The position numbers were made by a program, and so were the translations under genes. The notes below the pieces were generated by a model. The model saw nothing but the letters and a program-made list of their open reading frames with translations. It was not told where the DNA came from and searched no databases. A stretch of DNA of 64,000 bases from Notamacropus eugenii (Eukaryota; Chordata; Mammalia; Diprotodontia; Macropodidae): contig NC_092875.1 in the NCBI RefSeq assembly GCF_028372415.1, positions 54,539,228 to 54,603,227 on the forward strand, read 5' to 3'. Positions 1 to 10,813 of this stretch are shown here, piece after piece. Within the stretch, counting starts at the first letter, position 1. Each line of letters begins with the position of its first letter.

Positions 1-84
1 CGTAGCATCTTAACAATGAGGAGAGACCTAGAAATCACCATATTTAATAAATTGTTTTAACAAATATGGTCATTGTAGTTCAGA

Positions 85-235
85 ACGGGGAACCAATCAG
101 TCAGTAAGCATTTATTAGACACCTGCTCTGGGCCAGGTACTACAGTAGGCCCAGAGGATACAAATAAAAAAACTAAACAATTCTTGCCTTCCAGGAGTTT
201 ACATTTTATGAGAAACATCATTCCCAAGGCCACAT
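85..235 (-). repeat. L2 LINE 3'-end fragment
   Basis: The top strand reads the reverse of the L2 3' terminus: a CAGTCAGTAAGCATTTATTA start followed by the 'CTGGGCCAGGTACTACAG' and 'GAGGATACAAA' blocks. It lies in the CACTIN intron upstream of the first visible exon. Bases 236-670 show no feature I can name. Confidence 0.75.
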
Positions 236-674
236 TGCTAGTCATTGACAAACGGTAGATCAAAGCCCAGACTTCTTGACTCCCAGTCCAAGATTCTTCC
301 TGCTATACTTTGCTGGTTCACTTCTGGTCTTCTGACTCCTCCTTGTACCCTGTCCTCTTTGGGCAGTCACTCAGCTTTTTATTTTCTTCCTTCTCAATAT
401 CATTTGCATCCTTTTTCCCATGTTCATAGGATCCCATAGTCAGAGGGGATCTCAGATCATCTAGTTTTAACTCTATGTGAAGTATAAATTGTCTCTATAA
501 TTCCTACCCACAAATAGAAATCCACCCTCTACTTAACAACTTTCAATAATATGTTTTTAAGTGCCTCTGATTGTTTATCTTTGTATCAAGTTGAAGCTTC
601 CTTATAACATTCAATTAGTCCTGGTTCTATCAAGCAAAATAGTCCTGATAATCTCCGTGACAGACCTTAAAATA

Positions 675-845
675 CTTCAGTGAATGAGCATTTATTAAGC
701 TTTTATTATTTGTTTAACCTGAGAACCGCCTGCTGACATACCAGTGTGAAGCAGCATAGATACAGATATTAAAAAAGGGATGCTCCTGCCCTCAAGGCAC
801 TTACATCCTAGTAGAAAACACATATAGGAGAATGGAGGCCAAGAA
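675..845 (-). repeat. L2 LINE 3'-end fragment, diverged
   Basis: It contains GAGCATTTATTAAGC, then a diverged stretch, then 'CTGCCCTCAAGGCACTTACA', the usual order of an antisense L2 3' end. It is intronic in CACTIN. Confidence 0.65.
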
Positions 846-1080
846 TAAAAGCATTGGTGTGAGGATAATGCCCAACTCAGGGGCAGTGAACTTTTACTAC
901 TGATTGGTTACTGTGCCCAGATCAAGAAGCAGAAACTGAGGAAAAAGAGCCATGGCAGCAGTTGCTACCTAGGGGTCAGGGAGTACTTAGTTCTCTTTTG
1001 GTTGGTTTAGGAAGGCTTCATGAAGGAGTCTTCTTTTAGAAAATCAAGACTGTGTGGCTCTTGTTGCCAGACCCCCTGAA

Positions 1081-1238
1081 GAGTCCATGGAGAGATTTCA
1101 GAGGGTCCATGAACTTGAAAGGGGAAAAAAAAGTTATATCGTTATATCTTGATTTCCATATAATTGGTTTCCTTTGTGTTTAAAACATTATTTTGGGTTC
1201 ATGGTTTCATGACCCAAGAAAAGCTAAGAACCCCCGAT
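1081..1238. mobile_element. Non-autonomous hAT-type MITE, family A, copy 1
   Basis: It holds a 'GGGTCCATGAACTTG' block, an AT-rich centre and a terminal 'GCTAAGAACCCCCG'. The same arrangement recurs at 11794, 46517 and 60141, where ends of the type CAGGGGTTCTTAAC are clearer. The left end is degraded. Confidence 0.55.
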
Positions 1239-1244
1239 GTAATG

Positions 1245-1405
1245 GAAGGGACATTGAATTTAGAGTCAGGGTTCCTAAAACTTGTTTTGGCATGTATTAC
1301 TGGGAGACCTTGAGGTTTCCTTTAAACAAATAAACAAACAAAAAACCCTCAATTTTCCTCTTCTCTAAAATGTAGGGGTTGCTTTAGTGCTATGATCCCA
1401 TGACC
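1245..1405 (+). repeat. MIR-like SINE
   Basis: It shows a MIR-type order: 'TAGAGTCAGG', a gap, 'CTGGGAGACCTTGAG', then 'TTTTCCTCTTCTCTAAAATG'. An A-rich AAACAAACAAA interruption lies inside. It is intronic, just upstream of the first visible CACTIN exon. Confidence 0.55.
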
Positions 1406-1553
1406 AGCAGAATGTAGTAGAAAGGTAAGGGAATGGTAAGATCCCTCACTTCTTATTGCTGCCCTCTCCTGGTGAATTTGCCCAACATGGCTTTGTAGGC
1501 TCTTTGCAGATGCTGAACTGAGACTCATCTGGCCGTGTGTTTGTCTTTTGCAG

Positions 1554-1649
1554 GCACTAGAGAAGAAAGGGATCAGCCACCTGGAGGAGAAGGAGCTGAA
1601 GGAGAGAAACAAGAGAATCCAGGAGGACAATCGACTAGAATTGCAGAAG
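1554..1649 (+). CDS. CACTIN: Cactin exon (phase 0-0), residues 1-32 of the visible part
   Basis: The acceptor TTTTGCAG ends at 1553 and the donor GTAGGA begins at 1650. The 96-bp exon encodes a charged helical segment starting ALEKKGISHLEEKEL and ending LELQK. This is the start of the coiled, Arg/Glu-rich part of the cactin middle domain. Both ends fall between codons, and the reading continues directly into the exon at 1768. The frame is open further upstream only across intron sequence, so no start codon should be placed here. Confidence 0.95.
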
Positions 1650-1767
1650 GTAGGAGTTCTGCCAGGGCCAGGCCCAGTCTCATGGCCCTTCCTTGCTCAG
1701 AATAGCTTGTTTCCTCCCCTCAATTCTGCCACCCCACCCTCATGACGGCTCCTCCTCCATTTCCCAG

Positions 1768-1913
1768 GTGAAGCAGCTGCGTTTGGAGCGAGAGAGGGAG
1801 AAAGCCATGCGAGAACAAGAGCTGGAGATGCTGCAGAGGGAGAAGGAGGCGGAGCACTTCAAAACCTGGGAGGAGCAGGAAGACAACTTCCACCTTCAGC
1901 AAGCCAAACTTCG
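1768..1913 (+). CDS. CACTIN: Cactin exon, residues 33-81
   Basis: Acceptor TTCCCAG ends at 1767 and donor GTGGGT begins at 1914. It encodes a strongly charged helix starting VKQLRLEREREKAMREQE and continuing to the tryptophan-containing block TWEEQEDNFHLQQAKL. It is practically identical to human cactin. The last two bases (CG) join C at 2942 to make Arg. The preceding intron is only 118 bp. Confidence 0.95.
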
Positions 1914-2941
1914 GTGGGTCTATGTCTGCTTGTGACAGCAAGGGGCAACAGGAGAGTCCAGGTGGGAGGGAGAAATGCCAACCCTCTGACCTCCACCTCT
2001 GACCAGGCTGGGCTGTGACTTCGAGTGCTGATCTCCATCTTCCTGGACTTGCCACATCAGAAATAAAACATTATTGAGTAATTAGGGGAAAGCAGAGGGG
2101 TCTTTTCCTCCCCAAGATGAGGAGAACTAAGGATATCCAAGTATTCCAAGGCCAGCTGGGGCATAGTGGTAGTGAAGACAAGGGGGCCACCACCAGGCCC
2201 AAGAACACAATCCTGTTAGGGATTAAAGGAAACCTCAAGTAGAGGGCTTTGAGAGCTCAGCTGGGTTTGCGATCCCATCTGAAATTACAGAGCTGAGGGA
2301 CACTTTCTTACCCATTTGGGAAAAGGCTCAGGAACTCAAAGGCAGCTGAATTTGTGGGCCCTTCTCTTCCCTACCCTTCCCCATACTGTCTTTGCATTGG
2401 GGAAAGAGTACTTCCTCCACAGCTAAAGGTCATTAGCCTCTCATTCATTTGTAAGTTCCTGGGATCTGGGAAGGAAGAGCACACAGCCTAACACCTATCC
2501 ACCCCCGTGAACTTTGGCCCCTAGCACTGACCACAGCTCAGTACCAGTCTGTGAACCCCATGAAGATTATGGCTGTGAATGCACATGAAGCCTATCAGGC
2601 CAACAAGTAGCTCAGTATTGCTACGGTGCTTTAAGGTTAACAAAGTACTTTGCTTACAATACCCATCTGAGATGTCTGGTGCAGTCATTATTACATTTTG
2701 TAGATTTTGTAGATAAGGGAGCTGCAGCCAGAAAGGTTGAGTAACTTGCCTCTAACCCCACAGCTAGAAAGGATTGGCACTGGGCTTCAGACAGTGGGGC
2801 CTCCTTTCTTTCTCCATCCATCTCACAGGCTCTTACCATGGCCACGCTTAGGTTCTGGGAGCTCAGACCATAACCAGACACCACACTAGCTCCAAGGCTA
2901 TAACCACTGAAAAGCTAACTTCACTCCATTGTTATTTGCAG
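1914..2941 (+). other. CACTIN intron with an antisense MIR
   Basis: Begins GTGGGT and ends TTTGCAG. The only repeat I recognise is a MIR in minus orientation at about 2628-2810, whose GATAAGGGAGCTGCAGCCAG and 'AGTAACTTGCC' blocks correspond to the MIR core. The remainder shows nothing I can name. Confidence 0.6.
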
Positions 2942-3104
2942 CTCCAAAATCCGAATAAGGGATGGACGGGCCAAGCCCATTGACCTCCTCGCGAAGTACA
3001 TCAGTGCAGAGGATGATGACCTGGCTGTGGAGATGCATGAGCCCTACACCTTCCTCAATGGGCTCACAGTGTCAGATATGGAAGACCTTCTGGAGGACAT
3101 ACAG
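2942..3104 (+). CDS. CACTIN: Cactin exon, residues 81-135
   Basis: The acceptor AG is at 2940-2941 and the donor GTGCCC begins at 3105. The translation runs from SKIRIRDGRAKPIDLLAKYI through EDDDLAVEMHEPYTFLNG to MEDLLEDIQ. This is the most invariant stretch of the Cactin middle domain. The exon begins with the third base of an Arg codon and ends in phase 0. Confidence 0.96.
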
Positions 3105-3189
3105 GTGCCCACCTTCACTGCCAGGCACCCCTTCTCCTGTGGCAGCTTTCCTTCACCCTGCTTGTGGTCCCACACTCTCTGCCGCTTTC

Positions 3190-3890
3190 TCTAACCCTTG
3201 TCCATAGGTAACACTCTCCTGCCTCCACCCTTTTACTTACACTATTCTCTAGATTTAGAATGTCTCCCTCTCCCTCTCCTACCTCCGATTCCTACCTTAC
3301 TTTGACCCTTCAGATGCTATCTCCCCAGATCCATCTCCCCATTGAAAAGTGGTCTTTTCTTCTATTTTCTCTCTTCTGTTTTACATTTACCACTTAATAC
3401 ATATTTGGGTCATACCCGATTTGCTGGATTATACGTTCTATCAAAACAAGAACAAAGACATACTAATTTTGTGTGTGTACCTGTTGAGCCTTTAATAAAT
3501 GGCTGACTTGTGAATAAATGGGTGGATGGACGGATAAATAGAGGGTCAGATGGATGGTTTTTTTGTACCTTTGCTCCCACTATTTAAAGTCAGAAGACAA
3601 GTCCTGATTCTGCTTACTGTCTGAAAGACTTCAGCAAGTAACTTCATGTCTCTGGGCCTCAATTTCCTTAGTTGTAGCAGGATCAGACTAGATCATCTTT
3701 GTCCAGTGAGCCTAGAAAGCTATTTCTCTTGTCACCTTTCCAGAGTTTCCCATCTTTCAAAGCACAGTTGAACATCAGCTTCTCACAGGGAGGTTTTTCC
3801 TGACTGACCTGCTTCTTCACTCTTCTAAGATTAGACAGAGTAAGCCCCCTTCTAGGTGATGCTTGGCAGTTCCTTAGATCTGGATCACAA
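3190..3890 (+). repeat. L2 3'-end fragments flanking a MIR, in CACTIN intron
   Basis: About 3190-3535 reads as a sense L2 3' untranslated end, with 'GAGCCTTTAATAAATGGCTGAC' as its tail. About 3575-3700 is a plus-oriented MIR ('TCTCTGGGCCTCAATTTCCT'). About 3715-3890 resembles a second sense L2 piece. All are intronic between the exons at 2942 and 3916. Confidence 0.55.
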
Positions 3891-3915
3891 GTTTTCACTG
3901 CTTTTCTAATTTTAG

Positions 3916-4030
3916 GTATACATGGAATTGGAACAGGGCAAGAATGTAGATTTCTGGAGAGATATGACCATCATTACGGAGGACGAGATCTCCAAACTCC
4001 GCAAGCTTGAGGCATCTGGAAAGGGGCCAG
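3916..4030 (+). CDS. CACTIN: Cactin exon, residues 136-174
   Basis: Acceptor TTTTAG ends at 3915 and donor GTAACT begins at 4031. The exon encodes VYMELEQGKNVDFWRDM, then ITEDEISKLRKLEASGKGP. A single G carries over to the next exon, where it completes Gly. The sequence is highly conserved with human cactin. Confidence 0.96.
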
Positions 4031-4154
4031 GTAACTGTTGGGTCCACATACTTAAAGACACTGGTTGATGATTTGGTCTTGGTCTTTGGGGTGGTGGTAG
4101 GGAGAGGGCTTACCTGGGGTTATGTTTTGTTTTGTTTTGCTTTTAACAAAGGTG

Positions 4155-4880
4155 TGTTAGAAAGAGCTTGGGACAGGGTAGGCAAGCGACCTTGGTTTCA
4201 ATCCCAGTACTGCCAGGTTTATGATGTGATCTTGGGAAAGTCCTTTCCCCTGTACGAGCTGTGATCTCCCCTCCCAAATATGAAAACAAAAGGGTCACAC
4301 TGTATTATCTTTAAAGTTCTTTTTAGCTCTTGACATTTTTAAGCTGAAAAATAGCATTAAAACGGTGTTTAGTCCTATATTTGTGCAATTTCCCTTATGG
4401 CCACTGGGGGGAGCCGCTAGGATAGGTCTTATCCTGAATTCACTTTATAGATTCAGTTTATTCAGTAAACATCTATTAAGCTCCTACACTGTGCCAACCA
4501 CTGCGCTAAGTGCCCAGGATGCAAAAAGAGGCAAAAGACTGTCTCTGCCCTCGAGGAGCTCATGGTCAACGTTCTTAAAGATCTAGTCCATTCCTCTCTT
4601 TTTGCAGATAAGGCTCACATTGAGTCCCAGAAAGGTCAAGTGGCCTGATCAAGATATTACTAATTAGCAGAAGAACTTGTGCTAGAACTTGAGTCTCTTT
4701 CCTTCAAATTCAGTGAGCAGTGAGCTGGGAGACTGGTTCTCATTCTGCCTCTGACAGATACCACCCATGGGGCTTTGGTAAGTGCTGAGCCCTGGTGACC
4801 CTCAGTTTCCTCATCTGTAAAAAGAGGGGGCTGCACTCATTGATCTCTGAGGTACTTTCCAGTTCTAAACCTTCAGTCCC
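4155..4880. repeat. MIR and L2 fragments in the large CACTIN intron
   Basis: By eye: a plus MIR at about 4155-4320, an antisense L2 3' end at about 4445-4570 ('ACATCTATTAAGCTCCTAC'), an antisense MIR at about 4590-4690, and a plus MIR at about 4700-4880 ('CTCAGTTTCCTCATCTGTAA'). The arrangement shows several independent old insertions. Confidence 0.65.
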
Positions 4881-5041
4881 ACAGAGTGTCTGTGATAGAT
4901 ATAACAGAAGTATTCTGACTGTCTTCTGAGTACAAATAGTAATGTGTACAAATGAATGATACAGACACTTCTAAGCACTGTCTGAGCCCATAAGAGGGTG
5001 AGATTGAGCCCTATGGCAAAGGGTCAAGAAAGGCTTATTGG

Positions 5042-7090
5042 AACAGCATTTATTGAGTATCTGCTGTGTGCCAGGTATTATATTAGCCTCTAGGAATTCA
5101 AAGAAACAGTCCCTTAAGGCACATATATTCTATCAGGAGAAGCAACTTTTACACAAATAAATTTCAAACACACACAAAGTCAGTCAGCCAGTCATTAAAC
5201 ACTTAGTAGGAATCTGCCATATAGAGTGCCAGGCATTCTGCTAAGTATAGGGGATACAAGGAAAAGTAACAGAAATAGTCCCTGCTCTCAAGAAGCTCAC
5301 AGAGGGAAACAGCTATGTACAGACAAGCTGTGTACAGGCAGAATTGTAGATAATCAACAGAGGGGAGACATTCTAATTAAGGGGGATCTGGAGAAGCTTC
5401 CTGTAGAATGTGGTGTTTTAGCTGGGACTTGAAGGAGGCTAGGAGGCAGAGATGAGGAGGGAGAGCTTTCTGGACGTGGAGGAGAGCCAATGAAAATGAT
5501 AAGAGGTGAGGTAGGGTTTTCTTGTGCGAGGAGCAGCTGGAAGGCCAGTGTCCCACACCACATAGGCGGGGAGGAAGGCATAAGAATGCTGGAAATGTAT
5601 AAAGAGGCCAACTTTTTAAGGGTTTTGAATGCTAAAAAGAAAAGTTTGTATTTGATCCTGAAGATGATAGGGAGCCACTGGAGTTTGTTGAGTAAGGGGG
5701 TGACATGGTCAGACCTGTGCTTTAGGAAGATCATTTTGGCAGCTCCATGGTGATTGGAGGGCAGAGAGATTTTGCACTATAGAGGTGTCAGGGTCAGAGG
5801 AGAGAAGGGAACAGCTATAGGAGATAGTACAAAGGTAAAAATCAACAGACGTTGGTAATATGTTGAATGTGGAAGGTGAGGGAGGAGATATGAAGGATAC
5901 CTAGGTTGAGAGCCTGGATGAGTAGGAGAATAATAGGTGCAGCCTTTTGACTGAGTCCAAGTTTTACCAAACAAATCTTTTTACTAAAGGGATTTGTTCT
6001 GTGAAGTTTGGATTCAGCCAAAGTGCTGCACTTGAGGACCTGGGGGGCCACGTGTGACATCGAGGCTGCAGGTTCCCCCCCACTGGCAGGAGATTGGAGG
6101 TCACAGTGAGTTTGGAGAACAGGTTTTGGGCCTGCAAGGTAAAAGGGTGGTGGAGCTGTGACAACAGTAGCGATTACATAAGGGAATTTGAGTTCATAAA
6201 CATAGAAGCACTACATTTGTGGGTGATGATAAGATCAAGAGTGTTCATCTCTTTATGTAGCTGAGATATGGTGGATAAGGAGTTAATGCAGGGCAGTTTT
6301 GGCAGGAGGAGGCACTAGCAGCTGGTAGATCAGAAGGGGAGGAGGTGGGGCTGGAGCCAAGCTTTGGATGAAGATGGAGATTCTTAGAGAGGCAAGGAGG
6401 CAGTCAGTTCAGACATAAAGGGATAGATAACTTGTGCAAAGACCCAGCTCCAGAAGATGGAAAGTTGGGGTTGGGGGGCTGTAAAGGAAGCAAGAGAACA
6501 TGAGTCGTATCAGACTTTTGAATTCTGGGTATCTGTGTGATACTGAGTTTAAAATGTCCAATAAACCACTGGTATTGTGGGACTGAAACTCAGAAGAAAC
6601 TCTGGGGCCAGATATATAGAACTGAGAGGCATTTGAATAGAAATTATAGTTTAGCTCATAGGAGCTCATGAGATCACCAAGAATCATATCACAGAGAAGA
6701 AAGAGGTCCCAAGACAGCAAAGAAGACACAGAAAGAGTGGCCTTCTCAGTAGGAAAAAAGATTGCCATGTCCCAAGAACCCAGAAAAGAAAGAATCTTCA
6801 TTAGGAAAGGGTAGTCAGCAGAGTCATGCTGGAGTGAGGTCGGGAATGGAGAGGCTGGAGAAACACCCATTGGGTTTGCCACTTTAGAGATGGGTAGAAT
6901 GTGCATACCAATCAGATGACTCAGATTGTGGAGGACAGATTGTAGGTCATGAAAAAGAATGAACAAAGACAAGTGAGAACTTTCCATGTTTTGTGGGACT
7001 GTGGAGACCGGCAATGGTAGAGGACGGGGGCATATCTGTAAGGGGAGCAAGGGAAGCAAGGGAGATGTTGTATACATGGAGAGAAGAATC
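5042..7090 (-). repeat. L2 LINE copies, antisense, with degenerate reverse-transcriptase remains
   Basis: Two L2 3' ends in tandem (about 5042-5170 and 5180 onward) lead into a long antisense L2 body. Minus-strand translation of 5354-5734 contains HVTPLLNKLQWLPIIFRIKY, the L2/CR1 C-terminal signature. Translation of 6409-7077 contains LLCDMILGDLMSS and, downstream, YSNASQFYISGP, a decayed form of the RT catalytic YADD block with both aspartates lost. A MITE interrupts the element near 5937-6085. About 6180-6480 matches L2 poorly and may be another insertion. The element cannot be active. Confidence 0.85.
5937..6085. mobile_element. Palindromic hAT-type MITE, family B, 5'-truncated copy
   Basis: 'GCAGCCTTTTGACTGAGTCC' is followed by its approximate inverted copy (GTTTGGATTCAGCCAAAGTGCTGC), then 'CACTTGAGGACCTGG' and a terminal 'GCAGGTTCCCCCCCACTGG'. 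The element at 22863 is another copy. The outermost part of the left arm is missing here. It sits inside the antisense L2. Confidence 0.65.
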
Positions 7091-7165
7091 CCATGGTTCC
7101 ACTAGTGGGGTAGATAAGCAGCAAAGCTCATTTACTAATAGCTTTTTCTTTTGATCTCCTAACAG

Positions 7166-7358
7166 GAGAGCGTCGAGAAGGGGTAAATGCCTCTGTTAGT
7201 TCTGATGTACAGTCAGTATTCAAAGGGAAGACCTACAATCAGCTCCAAGTGATCTTCCAGGGCATCGAGGGCAAGATCCGGGCAGGGGGGCCCAACCTGG
7301 ATATTGGCTACTGGGAGAGCCTGTTACAGCAACTCAAGGCACACATGGCCAGAGCCAG
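7166..7358 (+). CDS. CACTIN: Cactin exon, residues 174-238
   Basis: Acceptor CTAACAG ends at 7165 and donor GTGAGG begins at 7359. It encodes ERREGVNASVSSDVQSVFKG, then a conserved GIEGKIRAGGPNLDIGYWES segment and the helix LLQQLKAHMARA. The split codon AG|G (Arg) joins the next exon. The preceding intron (4031-7165) is the longest visible one, lengthened by L2 insertions. Confidence 0.96.
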
Positions 7359-7614
7359 GTGAGGGGGTGAGGTGGAATGAGGAGGGCCAGAATACAAAGC
7401 AGAGCTCTGAGGACAACCTGGTAAATTCTGTGACTTTGGGAAAAACACTGAAAAATCTCTCCAGACCTTGCTTCCCCCTACATCCAACAAGTAGAGACAT
7501 AACACAATGATTAATGGCAGCCTTGCCTGAAAGTGTTTTGAAATCCTTTGAAAAGCATGCTGGAGCTATAGGAGTGGGTTATAATGTCTCTGTCTGGTTT
7601 AATTCAAATCACTA

Positions 7615-7805
7615 GTCAGTAGGATTATGGATTTAGGAACCTTAGAGGTAATCAGGTCTGACTTCGTCATTTTACACATGAGGAAACTGAGGCTCCGAAA
7701 GAAATGACTTACCCAAGGCTCCATAGGTAGAAAGGAACTGAAAGAGGATTCACACCTGAGACTAGCACCCTTGCCTTTTCCTGTCTGTACCACACTGCCT
7801 GAAGC
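7615..7805 (-). repeat. MIR SINE, antisense
   Basis: 'TTTTACACATGAGGAAACTG' is followed by 'AATGACTTACCCAAGGC', the reverse complement of the MIR core, in a CACTIN intron. Confidence 0.75.
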
Positions 7806-8069
7806 CTGCTACCATTTGGTGCCACCGTACCAGGTTTCCATCCCTTATCTCATACTATTCCCCCCAGCCAGATACTTGATGTTCTAGCCAAATTGGGCTC
7901 TAGACAGAGCCTTTGCTGCCCCACCCATGCCCCCTACCTACACACCCAGTGCTGTGCTGCCCCACAACTGGAGTGTCCTCTTCTCCTCTTTGCCTATTGA
8001 TCTCCCTGTCCTGCAAAGTGCAGCTCCCAGCATCTCCTCTGTGGCTGTCTGGCACCTGAGTGAGAATGG

Positions 8070-8335
8070 CAGCCAGACTTTGCTTGAAGACCTCCAGGGA
8101 GAAACCCCATGCCTCCTGAAGCAACCTGGCCTCCCTTGCTTGGGCTCTAATTGCTAGGAATATTTTCCTTACATTGTGCTGAAATCTCTCTGTAACTTCC
8201 ACCCATTGTTTCTAATTCTGGCCTTTCAAACCAAATGGAATGAGTCCAATTTCTCTTCCACAAGATGGCCTTTAAATACTTGAAGAGGGCAGTCCTGCCT
8301 GTCCCCCCATCCCGTCACCTGACAAGAATGATAAA
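8070..8335 (-). repeat. CR1/L3 LINE fragment, antisense
   Basis: It contains 'GCTTGAAGACCTCCAGGGAG', then 'GGCTCTAATTGCTAGGAA', then 'CTTCCACCCATTGTTTCTAA' and 'TTAAATACTTGAAGAGGGC', in the order typical of an antisense CR1/L3 3' end. A short sense L2 tail may follow at about 8470-8560. Confidence 0.75.
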
Positions 8336-8801
8336 GATGTTGGCTGTCTTCCCAGGACGTGTGGGTGCCTCCTGAGCATGTCTGTTTCTTATCTTCAGAC
8401 CTGTATACATCTCTAATTCATTGAATTATATGATTCTACTGCACATCTCTACATTTGTATCTCATCTCCCACTAGGGACTATGCTCGTAAAAATGATATC
8501 TTCCCCCAATGTCCAGCACAGGACTGTTTTGCACATTAGATGCTGAATTAGCATTGGAATTTACTCTGCTGTATCTACTAGGAGCCCTGAATAAGGGCTT
8601 CCTTATCCATCCTGAGCGAACTATGCTGGCAGTGGCCTGCTTGACCATCTGACTCGGGTTTTCTTTTTACCTGTGCATAGGCCCTGAACTGTTTTCAGTC
8701 ATAGCTGAGGATGTAAAGTTCCTCAGGACAGCATTTGAACAGAAAAAAAGTCTGTCATATTTCATGCAGAGGAATAACTCTCTGTCCAACTCCTGTTTCA
8801 G

Positions 8802-8924
8802 GCTCCGTGAGCGTCATCAGGATGTACTGCGGCAGAAATTATACAAGCTGAAACAGGAACAAGGCGTTGAGAGTGAGCCCCTATTCCCCATCCTCAAGAA
8901 AGAGCCTTCATCTCCTAGTGAGAG
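8802..8924 (+). CDS. CACTIN: Cactin exon, residues 238-279
   Basis: Acceptor TTTCAG ends at 8801 and donor GTACAT begins at 8925. It encodes LRERHQDVLRQKLYKLKQEQ, then GVESEPLFPILKKEPSSPSE, where the conserved helical region passes into a low-complexity linker. The GTACAT donor is less canonical than its neighbours, but the joined Arg codon (AG|G) keeps the frame. Confidence 0.95.
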
Positions 8925-9582
8925 GTACATATTCCACTGGGGTTTGTCTTCTACAGTAGAAGGTGGGGTACGTAAAGGCCTTATTCTCCTTTCCTCCTAC
9001 TTATCCAACCAATTACCCATGACTTGGGTTGCAGGGGACGGGTCATAAGTGGATCAGAAGATCATTTCTGAGTTAGTCAGATGCCTGTGGTTTACTCTTT
9101 GCTTCTACTCTGCCCCATGGCCTGACCTCTGATGTCATAGTCTTGAGCCATCTCCATCTAAGGCTCTCCTTGACTTTGGAATCCTGAAAGGGATAAAGAC
9201 CCCATCTAGAGGTCACTCTGTTCGTACCTAGAAGAGTCTCAGGACATCCCCCCCCATTCTTCCCACAGGAAGTAACCATAGGAGATTTGTTCCCCTGAGA
9301 GGGGGACAGAGAACTAGACTCCAGAGGTCAGAAAAATCCTCAAGTGATAGACCAGTGGGTCACTCAGAAAAACTGGGGTAGTGTGGAGCTTTCACCTGGG
9401 CCAGCAAGGAAAGTGGCCACAGTCTTTTCCAGACTACTCTATAGTGTCCTCCCTCACAGCCTGAGGCCTGGACAAGGGGTACTGTGTCAGTCACCAGGAT
9501 GTCTATGTGAGAGAGGTTGGTTCCCTGCAGGTCCAAGGATGCTGAACCCCAGAAGCTCACCTCCTCCGCCTTGTGTCTACAG

Positions 9583-9890
9583 GTCAGAGCCTGAAGAACG
9601 AGGTCAGGCCCAGCAGGGGCCATCCACCTCAGGTGCCTCTGAGGAGCCAGAAGCTGAAGGAGAGGCCAGAGCCGAGGGCGAAGGAGAAGGAGAAGGGGAG
9701 GGGGAGGGGGAGGGGGAAGCCGTGCTAATGGAGGAAGACTTGATTCAGCAGAGCCTAGATGACTATGATGCTGGCAAGTACAGCCCCAGGTTGCTCACCA
9801 CCCATGAGCTGCCCTTTGACGCACACGTGGTGGAGTCAGAAGAGGACCTTCAGCGCCTTTTGCTTTCTCGGCAGCAGCTGCAGGTCACAG
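9583..9890 (+). CDS. CACTIN: Cactin exon with acidic Glu-Gly repeat, residues 279-382
   Basis: Acceptor TCTACAG ends at 9582 and donor GTATGT begins at 9891. The first third is a disordered linker rich in Ser, Glu and Ala. At 9674-9718 it has seven Glu-Gly pairs plus Glu, encoded by an impure GGNGAR tract. It then becomes conserved again: AVLMEEDLIQQSLDDYDAGK, a proline/histidine segment, and LLLSRQQLQVTG at the end. The linker varies between mammals, while the flanks are near identical to human. Confidence 0.95.
9674..9721 (+). repeat. Coding hexanucleotide-like repeat (Glu-Gly)
   Basis: GAGGGC, GAAGGA and GAGGGG units in frame give Glu-Gly repeats within cactin. Codon wobble has broken the perfection. 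The top strand is purine-only except for the C at 9679 up to 9718, so length change would alter the protein in steps of two residues. Confidence 0.85.
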
Positions 9891-10237
9891 GTATGTGAAG
9901 CATGTGCTAACATAGCCATCTGCTTATGCCCCACTTTCCAGAAGATATGGCCACACAGCTATTGAGTGCCCAAGCTTTTCTCCCAGTCCTGGCCTCCTTC
10001 CCCTGTACAACATCTATCCCCAGAGTTGCCCACGAGGTTGGCAAATGCTAAATCCACTGGGAGCTTCTAGTAGCATGTCCCAAATTTTTCATTCCATGAC
10101 ACTCCTCTGAACTTGGTGAGATCTTCTCCTTTCCTGTCCTATCTCCCTCTCTCCTTTTCTTTGTCCTCTACTCTCAGGTATGTTAGGCAGTTTCTTATTA
10201 AGCATTACCCTGGTGTTTTGTGGGTCACTAGGTTTCA

Positions 10238-10462
10238 TAGTGGATGTACAAGGCCCAGAGCTGAAGTCGGGACTCCTCAGCTTCCTGAGTTCTAATCTCA
10301 CTAGCTGTATGACCCTGGCAAGTCACTTCACCCTGTTTGCCTGGGTTTCCTTATCTATAAAACAAGCAGGAGAAGGAAATGGTAAACCACTCTAGTATCT
10401 TTGCTAAGAAAACTCCATATGGGGTCATGAAGAGTTGGACCTGACTGACACGACTCAACAGC
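10238..10462 (+). repeat. Mar1-like CORE SINE with RTE-type tail
   Basis: Order seen: a tRNA-like or CORE head, 'AGCTGTATGACCCTGGCAAG', 'GGAGAAGGAAATGGTAAACC', and a tail 'GGGGTCATGAAGAGTTGGAC' ending CGACTCAACAGC. The tail resembles that of RTE/BovB LINEs, which suggests the retrotransposition partner. It lies in the last CACTIN intron, which otherwise shows nothing nameable. Confidence 0.75.
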
Positions 10463-10813
10463 GGCTGGGATTCTGTACCAGTTGACAGTATATTATGGTG
10501 AAATTGGAACTTGTAGCATTAGCATGTGCATTGCTTGGATGGTGACACTAGTCAGGACCTTCAAACCACATGGGGGAATCAGGAATAAATTAGGATTTTA
10601 TGAAAAATCTAATAGAGGCTTAGAAGGTTTATTGATTATTTAAAGACACACAGCCAACAGAAAGGGGTGTAAATAGTTAGGTGTGTCCCAATAATTAGGT
10701 AAGAGGTATGGGGGCAGGGAGAAAAGGCAAGATTTCCCTTACCCAGTTTTAAAGTTTATGTGCAGGCTTTGAGCAAACCCCATAATCCCTTGCTTTCCCT
10801 CTGTTTGCAATAG

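Noticed and set aside
6409..7077. 222-residue minus-strand open frame
   Set aside because: It translates the antisense L2 reverse transcriptase with a mutated active site. It is a retrotransposon remnant and not a host gene.
9344..9898. A 184-residue open frame that begins before the cactin exon
   Set aside because: The first 79 residues are intron read-through. The AG at 9581-9582 and the frame of the neighbouring exons show that coding starts at 9583.
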